64,000 nt of DNA. Origin: Globodera rostochiensis (Eukaryota > Nematoda > Chromadorea > Rhabditida > Heteroderidae). Positions 32,300-43,831 of this stretch are shown piece by piece. The notes beneath the pieces are model-generated. The model had not been told where the DNA came from, did not search any database, and worked only from the letters and a program-made list of their open reading frames with translations. Each line of letters opens with the position of its first letter. The stretch's first letter is position 1. Location of the stretch: positions 393,985 to 457,984 of the forward strand of contig JAEVLN010000003.1 of NCBI GenBank assembly GCA_018350325.1, written 5' to 3'. The translations under genes were made by a program, and so were the position numbers.

Positions 32300-33252
32300 T
32301 TTGGGATAAAAAATTTAATAAATTGAATGAAAATAAATGGACAGTGTGATCGAAATGAATGTGCGATCGCTAAAAGCCTATGGAAATGAGTCATCAGCTG
32401 TCGACTTTTTGTGCATCCTCTGCTGCTGATGGGCGGTATATGTCCACTGATAAAATCCGATGACGGCAACCATTTTAACCACCACCAGATGAAATCGAAA
32501 AGATCACTCACACTATGTAAATAACGCGCAATTGGATCGAGTGGAAAAACTGAGTGAGTGGACTCTGATGAAGGTCCTAAGATCTTGGCTTAGATGATGT
32601 TATATCAATTTCAAAATTTTAAGTGACCTACCTGCTGCTATTTTTGCAATAAAAATTTTAAAGTGATCTGATCGGCTGCAGTTTTTGACCAAAATTTTAA
32701 AGTGATCTGATCGGTTGCAGTTTTTGTAATCCAAAATTTTAAAGTGATCTGATCGGTTGCAGTTTTTGTAATCGCTCCATTTCTGTTGGGCTAATAGAGT
32801 TAAAATAATTTCGGGTTGCCATGCGTAAAGAAAAATTAATTTGCATTTTATAATCCTACGAAGATCTTTGTTTTAGGTTAGGGCTTCGTCGCCAACAGCA
32901 GGGCTAGGCTGTTTTCAAAAACCGGGGGGGGGGGTCATTCAATTAGACCAAGCCGGGTCTAAATTTTTTGAACTGATTTGTGCAACAACAAAGAGTGGAC
33001 TGTACTATGTAATTATTGTGCCAATTGTATGTTAAACTTGGAACAAATTAATGCGTGGAATTAAATTTGATTTTAAAAAGCAAATTTCCCCTTATGGGTT
33101 ATTTCGCTATTTACATGAAAAATGGGTCGGTATCGATAAACAATACTTACCAAGTTGTGGCAAGTAGGCCACCATAATTCGCATAGAAATGCCAATAGTG
33201 CCAAAAAGTCAATTATTATTAAAGATTTTTATCCATTTATTTATATGTAAAG
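32300..33252. other. Intergenic DNA between astacin copy 2 and fusion copy B
   Basis: Includes three copies of a word with AAAGTGATCTGATCGG near 32640-32775, a G-run near 32921 and the Ly6 exon fragment at 32975. No complete gene. Confidence 0.55.
32975..33020 (+). pseudogene. Fragment of Ly6-like Cys exon
   Basis: Closely matches the 3' end of exon 3 of the gene at 63439 (the DLCNNK...WT segment and the bases beyond). The corresponding exon is missing from the 7143-7547 gene. Only about 45 bp survive. Confidence 0.65.
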
Positions 33253-35161
33253 TTAAATGTCTGGTTTTCCAAAATTAATGCCTCGCGATTCAATAAATGC
33301 TTCGTCCGTGCCGCGGCGTATTTTGAAAAGCCCTTGATCGCCCCATCTTAAAACAAATCTTTAATAATGTAAAATGTTTGTTACTCAAACGCGAGGCCCC
33401 ACGAGTTAACGACTAGCCAATATTTGACACTTTGATTGTCTTTCTCCGCTTCTCCCCAGCCAATGATTTTGACGCCGTGGCCCGAGCCGTTTTCACTGTT
33501 CGTGTGAGCGCCGCGCTGAATTGGCTATTTTTAGTTTTGTCATTAAAGTAATCCTACCGTATATATACCCTCTTGGCCGCACTTATAAAAGTCAGAGTAC
33601 ACCATGTACCCAGCTTGAATTGCCCCATTCTCCATGATCTCTCGCATCATTGCCGGCTCGCGATCTGGATCCTCGTTATCCCACCAATGGACTGGCTCTT
33701 TTGATTTGGGCATGTGCAGATTTTCTGTAATAAATGTTTATAAATTTTAACTAACTAAACATAAGCACTACTAAATAAGTTTTTTGGGTGTTGAATTTAA
33801 TTTATAATACCAAATCTTATGTATATCCGTTTGCCGGAATCTCGCTCAGGTTTTACAGCAACTAATGAGGGAGAGCAAGTGATCAAAGGGCCCGACCGTA
33901 TTAAACAAAGATTTGTTCAATTTAAGTTACCAACCAACGAGAAAAGGTTCGTAGGGCACTTTTTCCTTGCCGAATTGTTTCTCCAACCACTGGGCATTGC
34001 ACGTTTTTACACAAGATTTCTCCTCTTTTTCTGTCTCGCCTTAAGTGTGCCAAAAATTGTTTTTTTGGAAAGCATTGTCAGTGACGACGTACTCATGGAC
34101 TGAATGATGTACGGTTTGCAGCCCGAAAGCATGTCGTTGTCTGTGCCGGAGACTGATCCATTTTTATGATACAATACCCATGCATCAGCATCATCACCGC
34201 CTTTGCATCTGTAAAATATTCAGTCAGTTTACAACATTAAAGTTTTTTCAAAAACCAAACCAATTAAAATTTATAATTTTTAACAACGTATTTTTCTAAT
34301 TCTAGTGAAATGGAGAATTTTTTAGTAGCTAAAAATCTTAAACCTCTATCTTCTAATGATCAATTTCAAAATTCCTTAAAATTTTAGATTCGTATTTTGT
34401 TTTAAACCCGATCATTTAAAAATGTGATTGGAAAGTGTGATGTTTTAAATTTTTACCTATTGGTTTCTGGCGCGCATTCCATTGTGTACTGTGCCGACAC
34501 ATATGCCCTCGGGTCCTTGCTGTCCGTTATTATGCCTTTTTTAAGCCGCGCAACGCAAATCCGGGCAGTGAAAGTTGCAGCCGCCGAGACGGCCCAACAC
34601 GAACCACACCCATCTATTGGACAGAGCAAAAAATAGTTAAGAATTAATATTTAAACTTCAAAAAAATTTAGCAAAATTTGATATCGTTCAATCGTAAAGT
34701 TATAGCTTAATGATAGCGTCAAATCTTCGAGGCTTTTCGGTATTAATTTTTTGAATAAAATTGACACCCGGACGATCCGACACGTTTGGACGTGTTGAAT
34801 CGTCCAGGCTTATTCCAACCCTGGTCGGTCGTTGTGCCGATGAGGTCGGCACATTCTGGCCACTTCTGTCGCGCGTCAAACGTTTCCGGCAAGTCCCCGT
34901 AATCAATTGGGGCCACCGCCTGCTTGAACTGCGTCTTCGGCTTACGAGTTCTGTTCCTTATTATGGAGCCAGTAAGTTGCCTGAGCTCTTCGTCCGTCAT
35001 CAGCGCAAACCTTTCGTAGACGACAGCCTAAGAAAGGAATAAAAGTCATTTTTTTGTGGGAAATTTTGTTAAATTTCTCTGACCATCCAATAATTTTGAC
35101 TTCTGTTGATTTCGTCCACTTCTTTTTGTTCTTCCATAAAACGTTGGGCCCGGTATTCAGA
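33253..35161 (-). CDS. Cathepsin B-like part of the fusion, copy B
   Basis: Exons in reading order: 35084-35161, 34820-35027, 34457-34613, 34093-34208, 33935-34039, 33558-33724, 33385-33515, 33253-33346 (351 residues plus stop). Propeptide as in copy A; mature start LPETFDARQKWPECADL; QDGCGSCWAV with catalytic Cys; His in GHGVKIIGWG; Asn in VVNSW. The final exon reads WGDQGLFKIRRGTDEAFIE and ends FGKPDI. The usual cathepsin B Cys near the C-terminal CGIE motif is missing, as is the occluding-loop His pair. The donor after AFE is GT here, unlike copy A. Only 68 bp separate the last trehalase exon from the first protease exon, leaving no room for a separate promoter. Confidence 0.88.
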
Positions 35162-35229
35162 CTAAATGGGAACTTTTATTTATTTGTAAAAGAGTTTGCG
35201 TAACAATTCTTAGTTTTTTCCATACTAAC

Positions 35230-38200
35230 CACGTTGTTTGGGTACTGCTCCGGCTCTTGCACCAAATTTTTGAGGCGGCAATCAATTTCCGGAAGGCTTT
35301 TCAGCTTCAGCACGTCTCCATAAGTCACCAGCAAGTCCAGCATGGCGCCGTTCGTCCATCCAAAGCCCGTCTAAATTAAGATGCATTTCCCTCAATCATA
35401 AAACCAATGCATTAAGCCACAGAGAGAATACGGTGATTCAATGTCCACCAAACGCGTTGACCCCGTGCTTAGAGGACTGGAGCTGTGAACGGAACGAAAT
35501 CGCGCCCATAATTTCCGAAATATCTATCGGCTTCAGTAAGCCATTTTTCATGTTTTCGTTTCAATGCCCTCAAGTGCAATAATGACAGTAACCCCCAACT
35601 CCATAATGACAGTAAATTATTCAGAATTTCATTTTCAATACCCCCAACTCCTATAAAGACAGTAAGCCATTTTCCAGGTTTTGTTTCAATACCCCCAACT
35701 CCTATAATGACAGTAACCATTTTCCGTTATCGTTTCAATACCCTCAAGCGCAATAATGTTTACCTGCGCATTATACTCTCCCCCGCTGCCGGGCGTGCCC
35801 GTATCCGCCGTCATTTTGTCCCACATTTGCCGCAAACAATTTTGGAAGCGATTGTAATTGGCGGACACCCATTTCTGTGCCATTTCCGTGGCTTTTTCTT
35901 CCATTCTGTGAAAAGTTAGAGGGATTAATGACATTTTATCGTTATGAATGGAGGCCGGACTCCTCTGATCAAAATGAACTTCGATCGAAAGTCCGAATAT
36001 TTCGACAAATTTCGATTTTGATTGAATTTACTTTTTGTTGCTCGAGCGTCGCAGGCCTTCGATAAGCATATGTTGAGATGGCTGAAGGTAAAAATGAAAT
36101 TAATTTTTATTAAATTGTTTTGTTAGAACTGGGAAGTTTTGCCGTTTTCATGAGCCTATTCCCCGGGGAATTGATTGGTTAATGGCCGGGAAATGGGACT
36201 TGCCGAAACCCCCGGAATACGGAGGCTAAGAGCCAAAATTCCGTAAAAATGCCGGCGTTCCAGGCAAGTCACTGGGAATATTTTAATTTACCTACCGGAA
36301 AAATGTTCGGAAAGTCCCATTGCTGTGAAGAGTTGACAGTGATGCTGTAAAAATAATTGGTTTATTTAAATCGAATAATTCTCAGCCCAAAATTCCGAAA
36401 TTCAAATGGGTGAAACTGCCGAAGCCAAAGAAAGCTTTACCTGACCGGCACTCCAAACGGATGGCCGACGAGTTTGTGTTGCTTGTCGAACTGCTCCAAC
36501 CGCTGGAACATTCGCTCCGCCGTGCCCAAATCGATGGTGTCGTAGCATCGCACAAACAGCGGCATCGCGGCGCTTCCGTAGTACGCCTCGTTCAGTGTGC
36601 CACTGTCCATGTTGTAATCGTACCAAATGCCGTGCTCCTTCTTGTAGAAGAGGCTTTTGAAGTCCTCCATAAACAATTGGTACTTCCCGTGGTAGGCCCT
36701 GGATTTTGCTTTGTCGCCTGTCAAAGAAACAATTCATTTCGATTTTTTGAATTTTAATTGGGGGCGGGGCGGATCGGGGATTCCTGGGTTTGGGGATTTT
36801 CAGAAGGAATTAATAATCAGGGGATTTGATGATGCCCAATTTGGGGATGAGCAAATTGGGGATTAAGGGGCTAATCCCAAATAATCAAAAAACGTAATTC
36901 GTAATTACGCCCTCCCCCTTGGCGGAACTACCAATTTCCACAACCGTAATGCGTAATTACGTCCAACCCCAGCGGGGAAGTTAAGCCTGCCACCGACCAA
37001 TTTGGAGGTACAAATGGGCCAGCATCTCCATATTTCCGCACATCAACGCGTTCAAATCCATCGGCACAATTCTGGTGGTCATCAAATTGGTCAACTTCCA
37101 CGCGTTCGCCGTGTCCGCCTCGTCTTTTTGAATCCATCGAGCTTAATTAATGCCATAATTAGTAAATAATTAGTGAATTGTGCCGCCGCCTCTCACAGCT
37201 AAAGTCCCAGCCCGACTCCGATGCCGATGCGATGTTTCGCCAAACCTTGGCCTTTTCCTTCGGGTCCGACATGTTCTTCACAAGATCAACATCTTGGCAA
37301 AATGCCTCCGGCCGCGGCATCTAAAAATTGCAAAAAAATGTACTAAAAAGCAAAATTAAATTTATTTATTTAACCAACTTTTTGTCCTTTTAAAAACAAT
37401 TAAAATTAAATTATCACAAACATTGGTGTCCGCCTTGTACTGGTAGAATGTCTTCTTCTTGCCCTTTACAATGACTTCCACCGATCGTTTTGTTCGCCAA
37501 AAGTCGAATTCCTGTCGTAATTGTTATTAAAATGTAATTAAATATAGATTAAATTTTAAAAAAGACACCTTTTCGAGAGTCGGCAGCATTTCCTTGAGAA
37601 ATTTGACGTCTCCGGTGGCTCCGAAGTAATCATAGACCATGCTTAATTTGTAATCAGGTTGTATATTATCAAGTGCTAATTAATTAATAATTATTGTCGA
37701 TCGGACAACAAACAGCGTGAGGAAGGGCGGCTGCGAACGTTTGCTGTAGAAAATGCGGTTTCCGGCTGGCACAAAGCCAAAGCGGTCGATCAGCTCGGCA
37801 AAGTTTTTGCAAATGTTTCGTACCGTTGACGTCATTCCTGTAAATGTTCAAAGTTCAAGCAGTAATTTTAAGACGAAAAGTTGGAGTTCGAGCCGAAGCT
37901 TTACCCGGCACTGTTCCAACTCCTTTAAAAAGTGTTCAGTTTAAAGTTGGCACTCACCGGAGGCGAGCAGTCCGCGCACAATCCAGTAGGAATCCCAGTA
38001 TCGGAGCTCGCGGAAACGGCCGCCCGGCACCACAAAAGGGTTGGACACGTAAAGCATCGAATGCTTTTGCTGGTTGCCTTTGCTGTCCATCTGAAAAAGG
38101 TAATTAATTAATTAATATTTAATTGCCAATCGTTTAAATGTGTGGCCATTTATTTAATGTTACAATTGAGGCCATTTTTTTGCTCATTTCCTTCCACATT

Positions 38201-39206
38201 TTGTGCATTTCGTTGGCCCAATTCTTCAATTTGGCATCTTTTATTTGGTCAAATTTTTGCGGATTTTCCTTCCAATCTTCCGGCTCATGCCTTAACAATT
38301 TTGAATTAATTTTATGTGTTTAAGCGAATTTTACGGGATCAACAGTCCGTCGGCTTTTCCAAAATTCTCTTGGACAAATTTGCCCAGCTCGTCCACTTGG
38401 GCTGGACTCATGTCGCTGACAATGAACTGTTTCCATTCGGTCACATTGAACCGGGCCTTGAACTGCTCGACCACCTTTTTGGGCTCATTCAGCAGAGGAC
38501 GGTCCACAAAGTGTTTGGAGTCGCGCAGATAAAGCATTCGCGCGCCCCAATAGTTCACCGCCTGAAGACAAATATTTTTTCCCCGTCATTAGTCTTGGAA
38601 AGTCCCTGATACCCCGACACGAAGCATGCCATCCCCGGCGTCCCCATTCCCCGACCCGGACATGACATCCCCGGCGACCCGATTCCCCGACCCAGAGATG
38701 CAATCCCCGGCGTCCCCGATTCCCCGACACGAAGCATGCCATCCCCGGCGTCCCCATTCCCCGACCCGGACATGACATCCCCGGCGACCCGATTCCCCGA
38801 CCCAGAGATGCAATCCCCGGCGTCCCCGATTCCCCGACACGAAGCATGCCATCCCCGGCGTCCCCATTCCCCGACCCGGACATGCCATCCCCGGCGTTCC
38901 CGACAAATAATCGGTACCTCAGTGATTTTTCCGTCGCAGAAAATGGGGGCTGAAATTCAGAATGATAATTTTTTTTTTGTTCATTTGTGTCTCACCAAGT
39001 TCCGGCCATTGTTCACAGTTCCGTTCCAAGCCGAGTTCGGTCAAGTCGATGCCGTTTAGCGAGCAGTTCAATAGGTCCTTTTCCACGATGCCATCGTTTT
39101 TTTCGAATTGCGTTTTGAGGTAAAAAGTTTTGGCGGTTGCCGCGGGCGGCAAAAGCAATGGAAGAAAGGGGAGGAGAAGGAAGAAGATGAAGGCGTACTC
39201 CGGCAT
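35230..39206 (-). CDS. Trehalase part of the fusion, copy B
   Basis: Exons in reading order: 38996-39206, 38918-38949, 38335-38561, 38164-38290, 37958-38090, 37717-37837, 37569-37641, 37422-37511, 37197-37320, 36998-37141, 36441-36717, 36296-36344, 36032-36081, 35764-35905, 35230-35370 (1941 bp). Exon lengths are identical to copy A. It shares signature 1, the SGWDFSSRW segment, GGEYNAQ...GFGWTNG and the altered signature 2 (QWDFPNIFP). After the last exon the frame continues into a GTTAGT donor with no nearby stop and joins the propeptide exon at 35161 in phase 0. All exons are open, so the predicted fusion is about 998 residues. Confidence 0.88.
38600..38905. repeat. GC-rich 37-bp minisatellite in trehalase intron 2 (copy B)
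   Basis: About eight units, the reverse complement of the copy A array, alternating three unit types. The array is less than half as long as in copy A. Confidence 0.92.
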
Positions 39207-39694
39207 TTTGCCGAAGTAAATTGAGTGATGAATGAATGATGTTTTCCTTCAGCTTAAAAAGGCCCCCGGCGCTTCGTTGTGAATACGGAAAAAGCATTAA
39301 TTTTGGCTCGAGAAAGTGTCGGGGGGGGGCGTCGCCGGGGGGGGGGGCTTTTCCCCGTCACATTCCAAGACCAAATTATTCCGATCAGAATGGAGAAGAT
39401 GCCATTTTATATAAACGGCCCACCCGGCTGTTTGCTGGAGACGACGCCCAGAAGCCAAACAAAAATCCCTCGCTGAATATATAAAATGCATCGTCTTCAT
39501 TTTGATCAGAATAATTTGGGCTGGCCTTAGAATGTGACGGGGAAAAGCTCCCCCCCCCCACCCGGCGACGCCCCCCCCCCGACACTTTCTCGAGCCAAAA
39601 TTAATGCTTTTTCCGTATTCACAACGAATCGCCGGGGGCCTTTTTAAGCTGGAGGAAAACACCATTCATTCATCACTCAATTTACTTCGGCAAA
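39207..39694. promoter_or_regulatory. Inverted trehalase promoter pair (head-to-head)
   Basis: The two halves are imperfect inverted copies of the trehalase upstream block around a centre near 39450. Both have TTTTCCTTCAGCTT/AAGCTGGAGGAAAA next to a start codon, the AATTTTGGCTCGAGAAAG block and G/C-runs with GGCGTCGCC. The left half drives trehalase copy B (start 39206); the right half faces the truncated leader at 39695. Confidence 0.55.
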
Positions 39695-39763
39695 ATGCCG
39701 GAGTACGCCTTCATCTTCTTCCTTCTCCTCCCCTTTCTTTCACTGTTTTTGCCGCCTTTCTGA
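39695..39763 (+). pseudogene. Truncated trehalase signal-peptide frame
   Basis: A 22-residue frame (MPEYAFIFFLLLPFLSLFLP...) with the trehalase leader and promoter. It stops where homology ends and the sequence changes to a 37-bp minisatellite. The same structure is at 54721-54789. Probably a relic of an inverted duplication. Confidence 0.7.
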
Positions 39764-39784
39764 TTCCACCCATCATTTGTTGAA

Positions 39785-39935
39785 TAGATGTACAGTAACC
39801 GTCACTGATTCCTAAAACCAATGGATGTACAGTAACCGTCACTGATTCCTAAAACCAATGGATGTACAGTAACCGTCACTGATTCCAAAAACCAATGGAT
39901 GTACAGTAACCGTCACTTATCTACCACAATAGTAC
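39785..39935. repeat. 37-bp minisatellite, about 4 units
   Basis: Units contain GTACAGTAACCGTCACTGAT and AAAACCAATGGAT. Same family as 9118-9292 and 54812-56155. Confidence 0.93.
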
Positions 39936-40398
39936 AGTCATCATCAACGAAGCCATAAATCGTTTTCCATCCACCAAATCGGCTTCTGATATAAGTTTTT
40001 TTTCTCTTAAATGGGTGTTTATCACTATCACTTTCATTTTGCATAACGCAAATGGACGGACTCTCTCCAAAACAAATTCATTTTAGCGATGGGCGGGCGG
40101 ACGGACGAATCACTTAACTTTTTTTTCCCCATCGGACACCAAACGAATCGGCCGCTTTCATTTGCTGTTCAATGAAAACGAATTTATTAAATACTTTCAC
40201 ATTTTGTTGACCTCACAAATCTCGTCCAGGCACTTTCTAATAAAAATAAACCATTAGCGCGGCATTATTTGTTTTTTGGTGGACGGGCAGGCATCTTTCA
40301 ATTTGTCCCAACATTAAATTGAGTTTAATCCGGGAATTTCAGCTAATTAATTCATCCATAAATTCCCCCAACTTTCTGTTCCCTTTTCTCGCCTCAAA

Positions 40399-41720
40399 AT
40401 GCACCCAATGTTCTGCTTCGTTGTGCTGGCGGCCATCGTGGGTATTGAGGGGCAATTGGAGAATGTTGAGCCCAAAAAAGATGTAAAAGAACATCCTTTT
40501 ACAAAAAAATCCCAAAAAAACAACAATGAAATGATGATATGAATCAAATTGGCTGTTTTTTATGGATAGTCACCCAATAATAATCAAAAATGATTAATAA
40601 AAAAAATAATGAGAAATACTCTTATTTGTAAGTTTTGTAGGACTCGACCACGGGCACTGGAGGACTATTGGAGAATGTGGACCCCAAAAAAGCTGAAAAA
40701 GTGCAGTCATTTTCAATTAAATCAAAAAATCCAAATGGGCCGTTTATGGATAGAAAAATTTGTTAAATTTAATTAAACTCAATAATAAATTAAGAATCAA
40801 TTTAACAGAGCCCGTTAAAAAAAAATTCAGAGAGAGGGAGTTCAAAAATTACCTTGAGCGGGACTCCTGCCTTTCGGTAATACTCGGGTCCCCCCCCCCC
40901 ATTTTTTGAAAAAATAAAAATATTTTTATTTTTTCAAAAAATGGGGGGCGGGGAGAACAGCCCGAGTTACCCGCCTTTCTCCCGCAGAAGTCCCGAACTG
41001 CCGGGCTCTACGATTTGATGAGCAAAATTAAATATCATTAATTAAAGTTAAGGAGCGCATTGAACGAGCCAGGGAGCGCATTCACAAAGCCATGCAAGGG
41101 CTTAGCAAAGCCATTGAAAAAGAACTGAATGATCTACGGAACATAAGTGTGAGTGAATTCATTTTTTTGAATAAATCAAGACATCCAATTAAGGCCCTTG
41201 TGGAAGTGCTCGACGTTGGACGATGCCGGAAGGCGGTGAAGGACTACTGCCCCTGCGGCTGGGCAAAGTGCGTTCCGAGAGATGACTTTGCATGCACGAA
41301 TGAGCTCACAAAATGTTGCCCCGTCAACTATGATCTCAAATGTTGCGCCACTATTGAAGTGAAAGCAAAATTAAAATACCTAATTGCGTTACAGCAAATT
41401 TAGGAGTCCCTCAAACATTGCATTAAAAATCATGATAAGAAGCATCCAGAGGTATGGACTTTGTGTGCTTCTCTCTAAAAATTTTAAGTTTATGGAAAAA
41501 CATTTTTATTTAATGGTGCATTTTTAGACGAAGAATAATCTGAAGTAGGGGAACATTAACACTTTTAGATTAGGTTGGGTCGACGGTGCCGAGAGGCGCC
41601 GTTGAGGAATTTTTACAAAATTGTAAAATTGTTCAGTCACAAGCCAGCGGTGTGTGTTTTGAGTCTTGCCGCCGTGAGAAGGTCCTCCCGGCTGTAAGAC
41701 TTTTCTGCCAATGCATTTAA
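40399..41720 (+). CDS. Small secreted Cys-rich protein, member 1
   Basis: Exons 40399-40482, 40641-40700, 41053-41148, 41194-41358, 41404-41451 and 41637-41720 join in phase (about 158 residues). They encode a leader MHPMFCFVVLAAIVGIEG with LENVEPKKD, a second LENVDPKK exon, a charged helical segment (ERIERARERIHKAMQGLSKA), the Cys core (CRKAVKDYCPCGWAKCV, ACTNELTKCCPVNYDLKCC) and a tail with CFESC and CQCI. This is a secreted disulfide-rich protein; I do not recognise the family. The last exon is uncertain: a competing short exon at about 41528-41545 would end the protein sooner. Exons 4-6 and their introns match member 2 base for base over about 680 bp. Confidence 0.7.
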
Positions 41721-41721
41721 T

Positions 41722-42861
41722 TAATATAACGAAATTTAGTGCAACTACTGTATCAAAGGAGCGTCATTTTATGCCGTTGTAAGAGTTTGAATATATTCAA
41801 TAATATATTGTTCCAAAAGAATTAAAGAGGAAAATTTGGAAATATTTTTTGCTTTAATTCGAATTCGCTTTTAATTAATCGGTCAAACGGTGGTTAACTA
41901 TGCTACAAATTTAGGCTTATTGCGTCGAGGCATTCGTGGGCTATCCGTGAAAATGTGCATGCCTAAAGATTGGACTTTTTGGGATTTTCAATTTTTTTTT
42001 TGAAAAGTATGCTAAACATTCGCCATAATTTATCATAGAATAAAATCATATGCATCTCTTTTTGACTCAACATTTAAAATTTCTGTCTCAAATTGGCGCT
42101 AATACAGGGCTCGGGTCGGGTAAAGATAATTTCCAAGGGCAGACATGTTGATTTTCAAGGACATAACAGAAAAAATTTGGGGAAGTCCAAGGACTCTCAA
42201 AATTTTCTCCAAAATTAATTGGGGCCAAATTTTCTATTTTACCCAAAACCGGAGCGTATCTATCCTTGGTCTTTGGATTCCGTTGTTGGTGGGCCCGACG
42301 GCGCCGACAGGTGCCGTGGGAAATTTTTCATATATCTTAAAATATTATTTATGCGTACACTTTTTTCTTTTCATACACTTATAATTTTTATGACTTACAA
42401 CCGTTTTGATTTTGCTCCGTCCATTCGGCTAAATCGCCATTCATTCACATTCCGACGCACAATATTTTATATTAATAAAGGGGAATTAGTTTAAAAAATT
42501 ATGCAAATCGCTTATTTTTCACTTTTAAGTTTAAAAACAAATACATTTAAAAATTACGCGTCGGAACAAAAAGTTCCTTTCCCAAGACCCCCATCAATTT
42601 TGGTCGGACTCCATCGGAAAACTGGGGTAGGGTCAATTCCCGAGTCATTTATTAAATACTTTCACATTTTGTTGACCCCACAAATCTCGTCCAGGCACTT
42701 TCCAATAAAAATAAACCATTAGCGCGGCATTATTTGTTTTTTGGTGGACGGGCAGGCATCTTTCAATTTGTCCCAACATTAAATTGAGTTTAATCCGGGA
42801 ATTTCAGCTAATTAATTCATCCTTAAATTCCCCCAACTTCTGCCCCCTTATTCTTCCAAAA
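41722..42861. other. Intergenic DNA with duplicated promoter-like block
   Basis: 42345-42500 closely matches the upstream region of the Ly6-like gene (63225-63380, including CCGTCCATTCGGCTAAATCG), but no Ly6 exon follows. A GACGGCGCCGACAGG core lies at 42297. 42650-42861 matches the upstream region of the other Cys-rich members. Confidence 0.6.
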
Positions 42862-43831
42862 ATGCACCCAATTTTCTTCTTCGTTGTGCTGACGGCCATC
42901 GTGGGCATTGAGGGACAATTGGAGAATGTTGATCCCAAAAAAGATGACGAAGAGCAGTCAGACAAAGTGCAGTCATTTTAATAAACACAATTTTACAATA
43001 GCAAATTAACTTAAATCATTTAATAGAGCCCGGTAAAAAAAATTTCCGGGTGCGGGAGGTCAAAATTTACCGGGAGCGGGACTCCCACCTTTCTCCCGCA
43101 GAAGTCCCGCTCCCGCCGCTCTCTACGATTTGATGAGCAAAATAAAATATTCATGAATTTATATACTTCAATGAGAAAGCTCTATGTTTTGTAGGAAAGG
43201 GCCAAGGCCATGCAACGAATGCTTGAAGAAGTAGCGAAAGGTATACAACCGTACCCAAATGTAAGTGCAGTCATTTTTTCAATAAATCAAGACACCCAAT
43301 TAAGTTTCTTGTGGAAGTGCTCGACGTTGGACGATGCCGGAAGGCGGTGAAGGACTACTGCCCCTGCGGCTGGGCAAAGTGCGTTCCGAGAGATGACTTT
43401 GCATGCACGAATGAGCTCACAAAATGTTGCCCCGTCAACTATGATCTCAAATGTTGCGCCACTATTGAAGTGAAAGCAAAATTAAAATACCTAATTGCGT
43501 TACAGCAAATTTAGGAGTCCCTCAAACATTGCATTAAAAATCATGATAAGAAGCATCCAGAGGTATGGACTTTGTGTGCTTCTCTCTAAAAATTTTAAGT
43601 TTATGGAAAAACATTTTTATTTAATGGTGCATTTTTAGACGAAGAATAATCTGAAGTAGGGGAACATTAACACTTTTAGATTAGGTTGGGTCGACGGTGC
43701 CGAGAGGCGCCGTTGAGGAATTTTTACAAAATTGTAAAATTGTTCAGTCACAAGCCAGCGGTGTGTGTTTTGAGTCTTGCCGCCGTGAGAAGGTCCTCCC
43801 GGCTGTAAGACTTTTCTGCCAATGCATTTAA
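42862..43831 (+). CDS. Small secreted Cys-rich protein, member 2
   Basis: Exons 42862-42966, 43195-43260, 43305-43469, 43515-43562 and 43748-43831. The leader is MHPIFFFVVLTAIVGIEG. Exon 1 runs on through LENVDPKKDDEEQSDK to the same GTGCAG donor that members 1 and 4 use after exon 2, so exons 1 and 2 appear to have recombined into one through their shared LENV(D/E)PKK stretch. The Cys core is identical to member 1 from LVEVLDVGRC onward, while the helical exon differs (ERAKAMQRMLEEVAKG). The pattern points to very recent duplication or gene conversion of the 3' half. Function unknown. Confidence 0.7.

Noticed and set aside
38485..38906. Similar Gly/Arg-rich frames in copy B
   Set aside because: Same intronic minisatellite.
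41528..41545. Short terminal exon TKNNLK for the Cys-rich gene
   Set aside because: Possible, but member 4 has no equivalent, and the alternative last exon (CFESC...CQCI) is conserved in all three members.
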